DNA of 64,000 bases from positions 1-64,000 of the forward strand of contig JAPYWH010000004.1 in the NCBI GenBank assembly GCA_028276475.1, in the 5' to 3' direction. This DNA is from Thermocrinis sp. GTDB lineage: Bacteria; Aquificota; Aquificia; Aquificales; Aquificaceae. The stretch's first letter is position 1; the number at the start of each line of letters is the position of its first letter. The translations under genes were made by a program, and so were the position numbers. The notes beneath the pieces were generated by a model. It was not told where the DNA came from. It made no database searches and was given only the letters and a program-made list of their open reading frames with translations. Below, piece by piece: positions 1 to 13,933 of this stretch.

Positions 1-294
1 CTTGGCTACGATATAAGGTCAGAGGGCAAAGGAGAAGTCCGATACATAGAGGTTAAGGCAAAAAGCGACGAATCCTACGTGGAGCTAACAATGAACGAAT
101 ACCTAAAGGCAAGGCAACTTAAGGAAAGGTATTGGCTGTATGTTTTGTGCAACGCCCAAACAAACCCAACCCTTTACACAATAAACAACCCAGCAGAAAG
201 GCTTAAAATGGATAAAAGGGTGGTGGATGTTAGGTATATAATGCCACCGGAGGAATGGAAGGAAAAGGGAGAAAGGCATGAAGAGGTTCATTGA
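1..294 (+). CDS. C-terminal tail of a DUF3883-type protein (probably a helicase of the defence locus), truncated at window start
   Basis: Frame 1 is open from base 1: LGYDIRSEGKGEVRYIEVKAKSDESYVELTMNEYLKARQL..., resembling the DUF3883 'YDI..S....YIEVKA' motif; ends just before/overlapping the methylase start at 278. Confidence 0.6.
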   Translation, partial: LGYDIRSEGKGEVRYIEVKAKSDESYVELTMNEYLKARQLKERYWLYVLCNAQTNPTLYTINNPAERLKMDKRVVDVRYIMPPEEWKEKGERHEEVH

Positions 295-1798
295 AGAATT
301 GCTTCCAATAAAGGAAATCAGCGAAGAGTCCGCAAGGGAAAAAAACATAAGACACGGGCATATATCCACACTGCATATATGGTGGTCAAGAAAACCCTCA
401 ATAGCCTCAAGGGCAACCACCTACTCCGCTTTGGTGCCTGCGGAAAACATAGAGGAAAAAAAGAAATTTCTTTTGAAGATTGCCAAGTGGGAAAATTCCC
501 TCAACAAAGAACTCATAGAAAAGGCAAGGGAAGAAATAAAAAAGGAAAACGGTGGAAGGGTTTTGAGGGTTTTGGACCCCTTCTCGGGCGGTGGCTCAAT
601 TCCCTTGGAGTGCCTACGGCTTGGTTTAGAAACCCATGCCATTGATTACAACCCGGTGGCGGTCTTGATACTAAAATGCATCCTTGAATATCCCCAAAAG
701 TATGGAAGACCTCAAAAGGTGGTAGAACAAAACGGGTTTTACAAGCAAGAAAAACAGGAGAGCCCTCTTATAAAGGATGTCCAAAGGTGGGGAGAGTGGG
801 TATTGGAATCCGCAAAAAAAGAGATAGGAAGGTTTTATCCAACAGACGAGGATGGCTCCATACCCGTAGGATACCTATGGGCAAGGACTGTCCCTTGCCA
901 AAACCCCCTTTGCGGTGCAGAAATTCCACTAATCCGTCAGTTTTGGCTTGCCAAAAAGGAAAAGAAAAAGATTTCTCTTTATCCTTTTGTGTATAACAAA
1001 AGGGTGGAGTTTGCCATAGTGAAAAAGGAGGGCAACCAGTGGAAAGTTTTGGAGAGCTCGGTGGAAGGCTTTGAGCCAAAAGTCCCAGAAAACTTTGACC
1101 CAGAAAAGGGCACAACCGCAAGGGCAAAGGCAGTCTGCCTTGTGTGTGGAAGCACAGTAGAGGATGACGATGTCCGAAGGCTATTCAGAGAAGGAAAAGC
1201 AAGCCAAAGGATGACCGCAGTAGTTTTGAGCACCCAAAAAGGCGAGGGCAAAAGCTACAGATTGGCAACAGAAAAAGACCTGGAGTTTTACAGATTAGCG
1301 GAAGAGTATTTGGAAGAGAAAAGGAAAAGACTTTGGGAGGAATGGGGAATAGACCCTGTGCCGGATGAACCATTAAGACGAGTCCCTGTAACTTTTGGTG
1401 TAATCAATGTATGGGTTTATGGTATGAACACTTGGGGCGACCTTTTCAACTCCCGCCAAAAGTTAGCTTTAATTACCTTTACCGAAAAAGTCCGGCTTGC
1501 TTATAAAAAGATGTTAGAAGAGGGCTACGATAAAGATTACGCTAAGGCGGTGGTGAGTTATTTGGGGTTGGGGGTAAGTAGAGTAGTAGAATATATGAGC
1601 AATTTGTGCGTTCATGATAACACTCAAGAACGAACTGTTCATGTTTTTAGTAGGCAAGCCTTACCAATGGTTTGGGATTATTCAGAGCTAAATCCATTAA
1701 GTGAAGCTGTTGGGTCTTGGGAAAGTATGGTTTTTAGAAGAATGTTATTATCCCTCTCCCACCTCACCCAAATCCCACCGGTGGAAGCGGAGGAGTGA
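278..1798 (+). pseudogene. N-terminal half of COG1743/DUF1156-type adenine-specific DNA methylase (split gene)
   Basis: N-terminal 'HIWWSRKPSIASRATTYSALVPA' and SAM-binding 'VLDPFSGGGSIPLECLRLG'; Zn-ribbon-like CxxC pairs; ends at '...NPLSEAVGSWESMVFRRMLLSLSHLTQIPPVEAEE*' with no DPPY motif. Confidence 0.8.
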
Positions 1799-1805
1799 TT
1801 AAATT

Positions 1806-2222
1806 CTACTTTATAAGTCCCAAAACTTTCAACAAAAACTCAAGGGCGTTTTGATTTACAAGTATTACAGCAAAAAGCAAGATGATAAACATTATGGTAA
1901 ATTTGCGGTCAAGTTTGAGGATTTCTTCCTTGAGTTCTAACCTAACCTTTTCAATCTTTGCTTCCAGCCTTTCCTCCATAGCTTGCATTTCTGCCCTAAC
2001 TGCCTGTATTTCTGCCTTTAAGACTTGAATGTCTGCCTTACTTGCCAATTCTTTCGTAAGTTCATCCTTTAGTTCAAGTTTTTTCTGGATGGCGAGCTCT
2101 TCTGCCCTTTTTTCCATAACCTCAAGCCCTAACTCTATTGCCTGTGCTACTTTTCTTGCGGTCTCTTTTCCAAGCTTGTCTTCAAGCAGTTGCAAAAGTT
2201 CAAGGTCTATTGCCCTTGCCAT
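1806..2222 (-). CDS. Coiled-coil protein with C-terminal TM helix, tandem paralogue 4 of 4
   Basis: Starts MARAIDLELLQLLEDKLGKE, ends RKFTIMFIILLFAVILVNQNALEFLLKVLGLIK; near-identical to the next three ORFs. Confidence 0.75.
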   Translation of the reverse strand: MARAIDLELLQLLEDKLGKETARKVAQAIELGLEVMEKRAEELAIQKKLELKDELTKELASKADIQVLKAEIQAVRAEMQAMEERLEAKIEKVRLELKEEILKLDRKFTIMFIILLFAVILVNQNALEFLLKVLGLIK

Positions 2223-2237
2223 AGTTTTAAAAATATA

Positions 2238-2678
2238 TCACTTTATCAATCCCAAAACCTTCAACAAAAACTCAAGGGCGTCTTTGTTAAAAAGAATGAA
2301 GGTGAAAAGGAGAATGATAAACATTATGGTAAATTTACGGTCAAGCTTTAGGATTTCATTCTCAATCTTTGCAGAAAGCTCTGTCTTAACCTTGTTAATC
2401 TCGCCACTAAGTTCCTTTCTGACTAACTCTATTTTTGTTTCCAACCTTTGTTCCATCGCTTGCATTTCTGCCTTTAATGCCAATAAATCCGCCTTACTTG
2501 CCAATTCCTTCGTAAGTTCATCCTTTAGCTCAAGCTTTTTCTGAAGTGCAAGCTCTTCTGCCCTTTTTTCCATAACCTCAAGCCCTAACTCTATCGCCTG
2601 TGCTACTTTCCTTGCAGTTTCCTTTCCAAGCTTGTCCTCAAGCAGTTGCAAAAGTTCAAGGTCTATCGCCCTTGCCAT
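2238..2678 (-). CDS. Coiled-coil protein with C-terminal TM helix, tandem paralogue 3 of 4
   Basis: Same N- and C-terminal blocks, slightly longer coiled-coil; 15-bp spacer to neighbours. Confidence 0.75.
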   Translation of the reverse strand: MARAIDLELLQLLEDKLGKETARKVAQAIELGLEVMEKRAEELALQKKLELKDELTKELASKADLLALKAEMQAMEQRLETKIELVRKELSGEINKVKTELSAKIENEILKLDRKFTIMFIILLFTFILFNKDALEFLLKVLGLIK

Positions 2679-2693
2679 AGTTTTAAAAATATA

Positions 2694-3110
2694 TCACTTT
2701 ATCAATCCCAAAACCTTCAACAAAAACTCAAGGGCGTCTTTGTTAAAAAGTATGAAAGTGAAAAGGAGAATGATAAACATTATGGTAAATTTGCGGTCAA
2801 TGATGTTAAGTTTGTGTTCAAGTTTTAGTATTTCTTCCTTGAGTTCAGACCTAACCTTTTCAATCTTTGTCTCAAGCTTTGCCTCCATAGCTTGCATTTC
2901 TGCCCTTAATGCCAATAAATCCGCCTTACTTGCCAGCTCCTTTGTAAGCTCATCCTTTAGCTCAAGTTTTTTCTGAATGGCAAGTTCCTCTGCCCTCTTT
3001 TCCAAAACCTCAAGCCCTATTTCTATTGCCTGTACCACTTTCCTCGCTTCTTCCTTTCCAAGCTTGTCCTCAAGCAGTTGCAAAAGTTCAAGGTCTATTG
3101 CCCTTGCCAT
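2694..3110 (-). CDS. Coiled-coil protein with C-terminal TM helix, tandem paralogue 2 of 4
   Basis: Same architecture as neighbours. Confidence 0.75.
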   Translation of the reverse strand: MARAIDLELLQLLEDKLGKEEARKVVQAIEIGLEVLEKRAEELAIQKKLELKDELTKELASKADLLALRAEMQAMEAKLETKIEKVRSELKEEILKLEHKLNIIDRKFTIMFIILLFTFILFNKDALEFLLKVLGLIK

Positions 3111-3125
3111 GGTTTTAAAAATATA

Positions 3126-3719
3126 TCACTTTATCAATCCCAAAACCTTCAACAAAAACTCAAGGGCGTTTTGATTTACAAGTATCAAGGTTAAAAAGAG
3201 AACAATGAACCATATGGTAAATTTGCGATCAAGCCTTAGCATTTCGTTCTCAATCTTTGCAGAAAGCTCTGCCTTAAACTTGTCAATCTTCCCATCAAGC
3301 TCTGCCCTCACTTTGTCAATTTTGCTGTCAAGTTCTGCCTTAAACTTGTCAATTTTCCCATCAAGTTCTGTCTTAATCTTGTCAATTTTACTATCAAGCT
3401 CTGACCTTACTTTGTCAATCTCGCCACCAAGTTCCTTTCTGACTAACTCTATTTTTGCCTCCAACCTTTGTTCCATAGCTTGCATTTCTGCCCTAACTGT
3501 CTGTATTTCTGCCTTTAAGACTTGGATGTCCGCCTTACTTGCCAATTCCTTCGTAAGTTCATCTCTAAGTTCAAGCTTTTTCTGGATGGCAAGTTCTTCC
3601 GCCCTTTTTTCCATAACCTCAAGTCCTAACTCTATTGCTTGTGCTACTTTTCTTGCGGTCTCTTTTCCAAGCTTGTCCTCAAGGAGTTGCAAAAGTTCAA
3701 GGTCTATTGCCCTTGCCAT
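3126..3719 (-). CDS. Coiled-coil protein with C-terminal TM helix, tandem paralogue 1 of 4, expanded hendecad repeats
   Basis: Same N/C blocks plus 11-residue repeats ELDSKIDKIKT/ELDGKIDKFKA/ELDSKIDKVRA/ELDGKIDKFKA. Confidence 0.75.
   Translation of the reverse strand: MARAIDLELLQLLEDKLGKETARKVAQAIELGLEVMEKRAEELAIQKKLELRDELTKELASKADIQVLKAEIQTVRAEMQAMEQRLEAKIELVRKELGGEIDKVRSELDSKIDKIKTELDGKIDKFKAELDSKIDKVRAELDGKIDKFKAELSAKIENEMLRLDRKFTIWFIVLFLTLILVNQNALEFLLKVLGLIK
3261..3429 (-). repeat. 33-nt (11-codon) tandem repeats inside coiled-coil gene
   Basis: Repeated unit like CTTGTCAATTTTCCCATCAAGTTCTGCCTTAAA on the + strand. Confidence 0.75.
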
Positions 3720-3735
3720 GTTAATTAAAAATATA

Positions 3736-3766
3736 TTGACAATCGCAAAAATTTGCTATTTGTCAA
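3736..3766. repeat. Imperfect palindrome at the right edge of the inserted block
   Basis: TTGACAAtcGCAAA-aa-TTTGCtatTTGTCAA. Confidence 0.65.
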
Positions 3767-3788
3767 GTCCGACCGGAGGCTATATAAT
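3760..3788 (+). promoter_or_regulatory. Sigma70-like promoter in front of the C-terminal methylase half
   Basis: TTGTCA (3760-3765), 17-bp spacer, TATAAT (3783-3788), just before GTG at 3799. Confidence 0.55.
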
Positions 3789-3798
3789 TTTTAGCACT

Positions 3799-5051
3799 GT
3801 GGAGTTGAAGGCAAAAACAAAGAAAATCTTAGTTCCCACTGTGCTTCAATCGTCCGCCACCGAGCTTCCTTATCCCGACAACTACTTTGACGCAATATTC
3901 ACAGACCCGCCATACTACGACAACGTGCCCTACTCTTACCTTTCGGACTTTTTTTATGTTTGGCTAAAGCGTAGCATAGGAGACCTATACCCGGAGCTCT
4001 TTTCCACTCCTTTAACTCCCAAATCAAAGGAAATAGTAGCCTATTCCCACATAGAAGGTGGCTACGAAGCAGGAAAAAAGTTCTTTGAAGACATGCTCAA
4101 AAAAGCCTTTCAAGAAATACACAGGGTTTTAAAACCCAATGGCATTGTGGTAATTGTATATACCCACAAATCTACTACGGGATGGGAAACACTAATAAAC
4201 TCCCTTTTGGATTCCGGTTTGGTTATCACTGCCAGTTGGCCCATAGACACCGAGATGAAATCAAGGCTTAGGGCTCAAGATTCTGCGGCATTGGCGAGCT
4301 CTATATACATAGTGTGCCGAAAGCTTGAAAGGGAAGAGTTGGGATGGTTTGAAGAGGTTAAAAAGGAGGTTATAAAAGAGGTGGAAAGAACTGCGGAGGA
4401 GGTTTGGAAGGCGGAAATTAGAGGGGCGGATTTTTTTGTGTCTTGCATTGGTCCTGCCCTAAAGGTGTTTGGAAGATACAACAAGGTTATGACATACGAA
4501 GGAGAGTTGATAAGGGCGGACAGAATATTGGAGTTGATCAGAGAAACAATAACAGACTATGTGATCAAACAGATATTCCACAATGGCATAGCCCAGGTGC
4601 TAAGTGCCCTTACGAGGTTTTATGTGCTTTGGCGTTGGGCTTATGGCTCTTCCGCGGTTAATTACGACGATGCCAGAAAGTTAGCCCAGGGCTTGGGAAT
4701 AGAACTTGGTAAATCAAGGAACTTTATAAGAATAGAAAAGGACAAGGTCAGGCTTTTGGGACCCACCGACAGGAAGATAGAAGAGATAGAAAGCCTGAGG
4801 GAAAAGGATATGATAGATGTGATCCATTGGGTTCTGCTTTTGTGGAGCAAAAACCAGAGAGAAGAGCTAAAAGAGGTGCTATCTACCACAGGATACGGAG
4901 ATAAGGACTACTTTTATAGAACCTGCCAAGCTATTAGCGAGGTTTTACCGCCGGGAAACGATGAAAAGAGATTGCTTGAGGGGTTTTTGGCAGAGAGTAA
5001 AAGAGTTATGGCAAAATTAAGAATAGAGACCAAACAAAGGGGGTTGTTTGA

Positions 5052-5055
<4 letters not shown>
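3799..5055 (+). pseudogene. C-terminal half of COG1743/DUF1156-type DNA methylase (split gene; possibly expressed from GTG 3799)
   Basis: 'VLQSSATELPYPDNYFDAIFTDPPYYDNVPYSYLSDFFYVWLKR' catalytic DPPY block; continuous to 5055. Upstream part of the supplied ORF (3205-3798) is antisense to the coiled-coil gene. Confidence 0.75.
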
Positions 5056-9532
<4,477 letters not shown>

Positions 9533-9535
9533 GTC

Positions 9536-10564
9536 TTACCTCCTTTCAAGCTCTTGGCTAATGATCTTTGCTATGTTTAAAAAGGCTTTTGCGGACGCAG
9601 ATTCTGGATAGCTTTCTACCACCGGCACTCCCGTGTCTGAGGTCTCCGAGACCTCCGGCTCTATGGGGACAGAACCTAAAACGTTCAGCTCGTAGGCTTG
9701 GGCAAAACCGAGCACCCTTCCCTTTCCAAAAATGTAGTATTTGTTGCCAGTTTCTGGGCATATAAAGTATGCCATGTTTTCTATAACTCCGAGCACTGGA
9801 ACACCCACCTCCTTGAACATAACCACCGCTTTTTTTACGTCCGCAAGGGCTACATCCTGAGGAGTTGTTACCACTATTGCACCGTCCATCTCCACCGTTT
9901 GGGCAAGGGTCAGTTGCACATCGCCCGTGCCCGGTGGCAAGTCCAAAACCAAAAAGTCCAAAGTGCCCCACTTCACATCAAAAAGAAACTGCGTCAGTGC
10001 CTTCATGAGCATGGGACCGCGCCATATTAAGGGTGTATCCTCGGAGGGTAGCAAAAAGCCTATGGACATCACCTTCATTCCGTATTTTTCCGCGGGGATG
10101 ATCCGCTGGAAGGCATCCACCTCTACCTTTTGGTTTTTTACGCCAAGCATGGTTGGCACGCTGGGTCCGTAAATGTCCGCGTCCAAAAGTCCCACCTTGT
10201 AGCCAAGTTTGGTAAAAGCAACCGCCAAATTGACCGCCACGGTAGATTTGCCCACACCACCCTTTCCACTGCCCACCACGATGAGATGCTTTATACCGGG
10301 CAGTCTTCTTCTCTGAAAGGCTGGGCTTTGCTGTGGAGGGGGAGCCATGTCCGCAAACCTGACCCTCACCTCTCCTATACCCTCCACACCCTTTAAGGCT
10401 TGCATAGCTTTTTCCCTTATTTCCGACTCTAAGCTTCTATCCGGTAGCATGAATATAACCTCAAGGACATTTCCCACAAGCCTTATATCCTTCACAAGTT
10501 CAGAGAGCTTTTTGTTAGCCACCGTCTGATTGGCAAGCGTGTCCATTATCTCTTTTACCGCCAT
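9536..10564 (-). CDS. Mrp/NBP35-type Fe-S cluster carrier ATPase
   Basis: 'VGSGKGGVGKSTVAVNLAVAF', N-terminal DUF59-like domain. Confidence 0.9.
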   Translation of the reverse strand: MAVKEIMDTLANQTVANKKLSELVKDIRLVGNVLEVIFMLPDRSLESEIREKAMQALKGVEGIGEVRVRFADMAPPPQQSPAFQRRRLPGIKHLIVVGSGKGGVGKSTVAVNLAVAFTKLGYKVGLLDADIYGPSVPTMLGVKNQKVEVDAFQRIIPAEKYGMKVMSIGFLLPSEDTPLIWRGPMLMKALTQFLFDVKWGTLDFLVLDLPPGTGDVQLTLAQTVEMDGAIVVTTPQDVALADVKKAVVMFKEVGVPVLGVIENMAYFICPETGNKYYIFGKGRVLGFAQAYELNVLGSVPIEPEVSETSDTGVPVVESYPESASAKAFLNIAKIISQELERR

Positions 10565-10624
10565 TTTTTACCTCCACAATCACAATATAATTTATAATTG
10601 GAAAAGCTGTTATGAGCTTTCTCA

Positions 10625-11257
10625 ATGAACTTAACTAAACTAAGGAGATGGTTCTACAGAAAGCTCTACAAGGAAAGCTTTGATGCTTTTAACTGGGAGA
10701 TAGACCTCAATAAGCCCGTAAAAGAGCATTGCTTTGTTGTCTTTGATACAGAAACCACGGGAACAGACCTCAAGAGGGCTAAGGTCCTCAGCATAGGTGC
10801 CTTCCGCCTGCAAGGGCTAACTTTAAAGTTTTCCGACAACCTAAACCTTAAACTCAAGGTCTCTATGGACAACTTAGAGAGCATAAAGGTGCATGGAATA
10901 ACTCCGGAGGATCTAAGGGAGGGAATTTCTCCTAAGGAAGCCTGCGAGAGGTTCCTTGAGTTTTCCAAGGGTTGCCTTTTGGTGGGCTACTTTGTAGATA
11001 TAGACATCGCGGTTATGAGAAACCTAATAAAAGATGCCTGCAACGGTGCCTTTTATCCTTACCACTTGGATGTGATAGACCTGCTCTCCGAGAAAGACCA
11101 AATACCCACCCTGGAGGAGCTTACCAAGAGGCTAAATTTACCCACATCCAACCTTCATGATGCCCTTGAGGACGCATACATGACTTCCCTTATCTTTATG
11201 AAGCTAATTAAAAGATTTCAAAACCACAGGGTAAAAGAACTGCGGTTAAAAGTTTAA
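10625..11257 (+). CDS. DnaQ-like 3'-5' exonuclease
   Basis: 'VVFDTETTGTDLKRAKVLSIGAFRL', 'HDALEDAYMTSLIF'. Confidence 0.85.
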   Translation: MNLTKLRRWFYRKLYKESFDAFNWEIDLNKPVKEHCFVVFDTETTGTDLKRAKVLSIGAFRLQGLTLKFSDNLNLKLKVSMDNLESIKVHGITPEDLREGISPKEACERFLEFSKGCLLVGYFVDIDIAVMRNLIKDACNGAFYPYHLDVIDLLSEKDQIPTLEELTKRLNLPTSNLHDALEDAYMTSLIFMKLIKRFQNHRVKELRLKV

Positions 11258-11280
11258 ACAGTGCTTATAATTTTCTTTAG

Positions 11281-12183
11281 ATGTTGGAGCTTAGTCAGTT
11301 TAACCAGTTTATGCTTGATTACTTAGACCCGGAGATAAAGCTCGTAGAGGATGTGGGAAAGCATATCCTCTCTGCGGGTGGAAAAAGGCTCAGACCGTTG
11401 CTTATGATGGAAGTTTGCAGAATGCTTGGGGGAGATGTGGAAAGGGTGGTTCCTTTGGCGGTGGGCATAGAATACATACACATGGCTTCTTTGCTCCATG
11501 ACGATGTGGTGGATGGGGCACATACTCGGAGGGGAAGACCTTCTGCCAACGCCCTCTTTGGCAATCAGGCGGTAGTTCTTGGAGGAGACTACTTTTACGC
11601 AAAAGCCCTCTGGCTTTATGCCAATTACGGCAACCTTCAGGCGGTGGAAATGGTCAGCCGGGCAGTTATGCACATGTCCCAATCTCAGCTTTTGGAGCTT
11701 TTAGCCCTCGGAAAGCTCATTTCAGAGGAGGAATACTTCAGAATTATAGACGGCAAGACGGGTGCCCTCTTCGGGGCAAGCATGGGCGTGGGTGCCCTAA
11801 TGGCAGAGAGCCCTCTTGCGGAAGAGTTTTACCAGATGGGCTTGAAAGTTGGCAGGGCGTTCCAACTTATAGATGATGCTTTAGATTACTCATCCTCAGA
11901 GGAACGCCTTGGAAAGCCTGTGGGCAACGACCTGAGGGAGGGCAAATGCACCTATCCATTACTTTCTGTTTTGAACCACTTGGACCTGCAGTGGGTTTTG
12001 GAAAGGTTCGGCAGAGGAAACACACAGGAGCTAAGGGAAAGGGTGGCTTTGCTGGGTGGCGTGGAAAACACAAAAAGACGGGCAGAGGAAGAAATCGCAC
12101 CGGTTTTGGAGTTTGTTGGTAAGTTTGAAAACAGCCAAACACTACTCCAGCTAATTAGAGGCATAGTGAATAGGGATCACTGA
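11281..12183 (+). CDS. Polyprenyl (octaprenyl-type) diphosphate synthase
   Basis: DDVVD and DDALD aspartate-rich motifs, 'GKRLRPLL'. Confidence 0.9.
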   Translation: MLELSQFNQFMLDYLDPEIKLVEDVGKHILSAGGKRLRPLLMMEVCRMLGGDVERVVPLAVGIEYIHMASLLHDDVVDGAHTRRGRPSANALFGNQAVVLGGDYFYAKALWLYANYGNLQAVEMVSRAVMHMSQSQLLELLALGKLISEEEYFRIIDGKTGALFGASMGVGALMAESPLAEEFYQMGLKVGRAFQLIDDALDYSSSEERLGKPVGNDLREGKCTYPLLSVLNHLDLQWVLERFGRGNTQELRERVALLGGVENTKRRAEEEIAPVLEFVGKFENSQTLLQLIRGIVNRDH

Positions 12184-12184
12184 A

Positions 12185-12373
12185 CTAATCTTCCGAGAGG
12201 ATGAGCAAAAGGTGGGGTGAGAGGGTCCCGTTTATGAAGGATTGCTCTCTAACAAAGACCTTCTTCACAACGCCACTGGTGGGTGCCCTTATTTGGCAGT
12301 ATTCTATTAGCTTTTTAGGCTTAACAAAACCATGACGATCCTCCAAAGCTAAAAGGGGGTCTAAACCTACCAA
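12185..12373 (-). pseudogene. C-terminal remnant of a lipoyl/biotinyl-like (HlyD-like) protein
   Basis: 'IRAPTSGVVKKVFVREQSFINGTLSPHLLLILSED'; N-terminal portion absent, upstream edge runs into MITE-like element. Confidence 0.4.
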
Positions 12374-12399
12374 ACCGTACAGCTTGGCAAGAAAGAGCA

Positions 12400-12556
12400 G
12401 AGACCGTTCTAAAAATACAAAACCTATTGAAAAGTTTCTGAAGAGTGATATGATTTTACCTGTGCAAAGCTTTCAGAGCTTGCTGTATGCCCGTTGTGGA
12501 ACCAAAGGAAGGAACCCTGGGGGACGTCCCGATGAGGGGTTTTTTAGAACAACCTC
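12400..12556 (+). mobile_element. MITE-like element, copy A (short form)
   Basis: Ends GTTCTAAAAATAC ... TTTTTTAGAAC inverted; about 100 bp of left end and about 35 bp of right end match copy B at 20347-20653. Confidence 0.65.
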
Positions 12557-12598
12557 GATGTGGAACTAATTTCTCACCCGAGGTTTTGTTAAAATTAG

Positions 12599-13930
12599 AT
12601 GTCCATGTATTCCCTGGTTTATAAAAACAAAAAGTTTGTAGCGGGTGTTATAGGTCTCGTGTCTTTAGCTTTCTTACTCTGGCTACTTTGGGTTGGGGGT
12701 GTAAGAGACATTGCCAATATAGGGCAGAACTGCGTAGCAAATGTGGATGGCACATGCATAACATTGAGAGACTACAGAAGGGAGCTTTTGAGGTACGGAA
12801 ATTTAGCACAAAACAAAGATATGGAGCGATTGTTAAAACAGCAAGTGCTTGAAAGTTTGATAGTTCAGGAACTTCTTTATGCAAGGGCAAAAAAACTTGG
12901 CTTTCTTGCCAGCAACCAGGAGGTCATAGACCTTATAAAATCAGACCCAAGCTTTCAGGAAAATGGCATATTTAGCACTTCCAAGTACAAAGAGAGCCTT
13001 GCCCGTCTGGGCTTGGAGCCAACGGAGTATGAGGAATACATAAGAAAAATACTAACCATACAAAAGCTACTGAACCTTATAGGCAACGGTGTTTATATGA
13101 AGCCAAAGGAGGAGGAAATTAACTTGCTTAGCCAGAGCTTTGAAATAAGCGGTAGGCTTTACATAATAAACCCGGAGGATGTATCGGTTAGCGTTAGTGA
13201 AAAGGAGATCCTTGACTTTTACACCCAAAACAGGGAAAGCTTTAAGAGGGAGCCCACAAAGGTAGTTCGGCTTTGGATAGAAAAAGACAAACAAAAAGCG
13301 GAAGAGATATACAGAGCCCTTAGGAATAGGCAAGAAGTTCCAAATTTTAAAGAGTTCAAACTGCCACAGCAGGAGGGAGAATTTCCCGCAGGGCTCAAGG
13401 GAGAGTTAAACAGGCTCAGCCCTACTGACCCCATAAGCTTGGTAAAGACAGGAGAGGGTTATGCCATAGTTTTTCTCTTCAAGGAGGAGACCGGCGGATA
13501 CAAAAGCCTGGAGGAGGTAAAAGCCCAGATTGAAAAGACACTAAAAGAGAAAAAAGCCCAAGAGCAGGTAAAGTCTTTGGCAGAGAGGGTTAAAGAGGAT
13601 CTAAAACAGGGCAAAGATGTTCCTTATAAGTTCTTTGAGTTTTCTAAGACGCCAGCCCTCCAGCTTCTCTCTGTAATGAAGCTTGGAGAAAAGGACCTCT
13701 TTGAAGTTTTGCTATCCAAAGAAAAGGTCTTTGGTCCTTATCCCTTGCTCAAGGGTTATGGAGTGCTGGTGGTTCAAGAGAGGAGCAAGAAGGAAATAGA
13801 CCAAAAGCAAAGGGCAGAGTTTATTAAAGACCTTATTTCCCTCAAAAAGGATGCTACCATAAACTACTACATAGAGAGCCTTAGAAAAGGTGCAAAGGTT
13901 AAAATAAACAGGGAGCTAATAGGAGGTTAG
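12599..13930 (+). CDS. SurA/PpiD-like membrane-anchored periplasmic folding factor
   Basis: N-terminal TM helix followed by SurA_N-like helical domain ('LLKQQVLESLIVQELLYARAKKLG'). Confidence 0.7.
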   Translation: MSMYSLVYKNKKFVAGVIGLVSLAFLLWLLWVGGVRDIANIGQNCVANVDGTCITLRDYRRELLRYGNLAQNKDMERLLKQQVLESLIVQELLYARAKKLGFLASNQEVIDLIKSDPSFQENGIFSTSKYKESLARLGLEPTEYEEYIRKILTIQKLLNLIGNGVYMKPKEEEINLLSQSFEISGRLYIINPEDVSVSVSEKEILDFYTQNRESFKREPTKVVRLWIEKDKQKAEEIYRALRNRQEVPNFKEFKLPQQEGEFPAGLKGELNRLSPTDPISLVKTGEGYAIVFLFKEETGGYKSLEEVKAQIEKTLKEKKAQEQVKSLAERVKEDLKQGKDVPYKFFEFSKTPALQLLSVMKLGEKDLFEVLLSKEKVFGPYPLLKGYGVLVVQERSKKEIDQKQRAEFIKDLISLKKDATINYYIESLRKGAKVKINRELIGG

Positions 13931-13933
13931 AGG

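Noticed and set aside
2029-2976. + strand Ser-rich ORFs (2029-2544, 2632-2976)
   Set aside because: Antisense mirror of the tandem coiled-coil genes; repeat-derived open frames, not independent genes.
3205-3798. N-terminal part of the supplied 616-aa ORF (Ser-rich)
   Set aside because: It is the antisense of the coiled-coil gene on the minus strand; methylase similarity starts only around 3830.
1774-3839. CCCAC (and ACCGG-GG) at both insert seams as a target-site duplication
   Set aside because: Too short, and joining at the repeat does not restore frame cleanly; kept only as a note.
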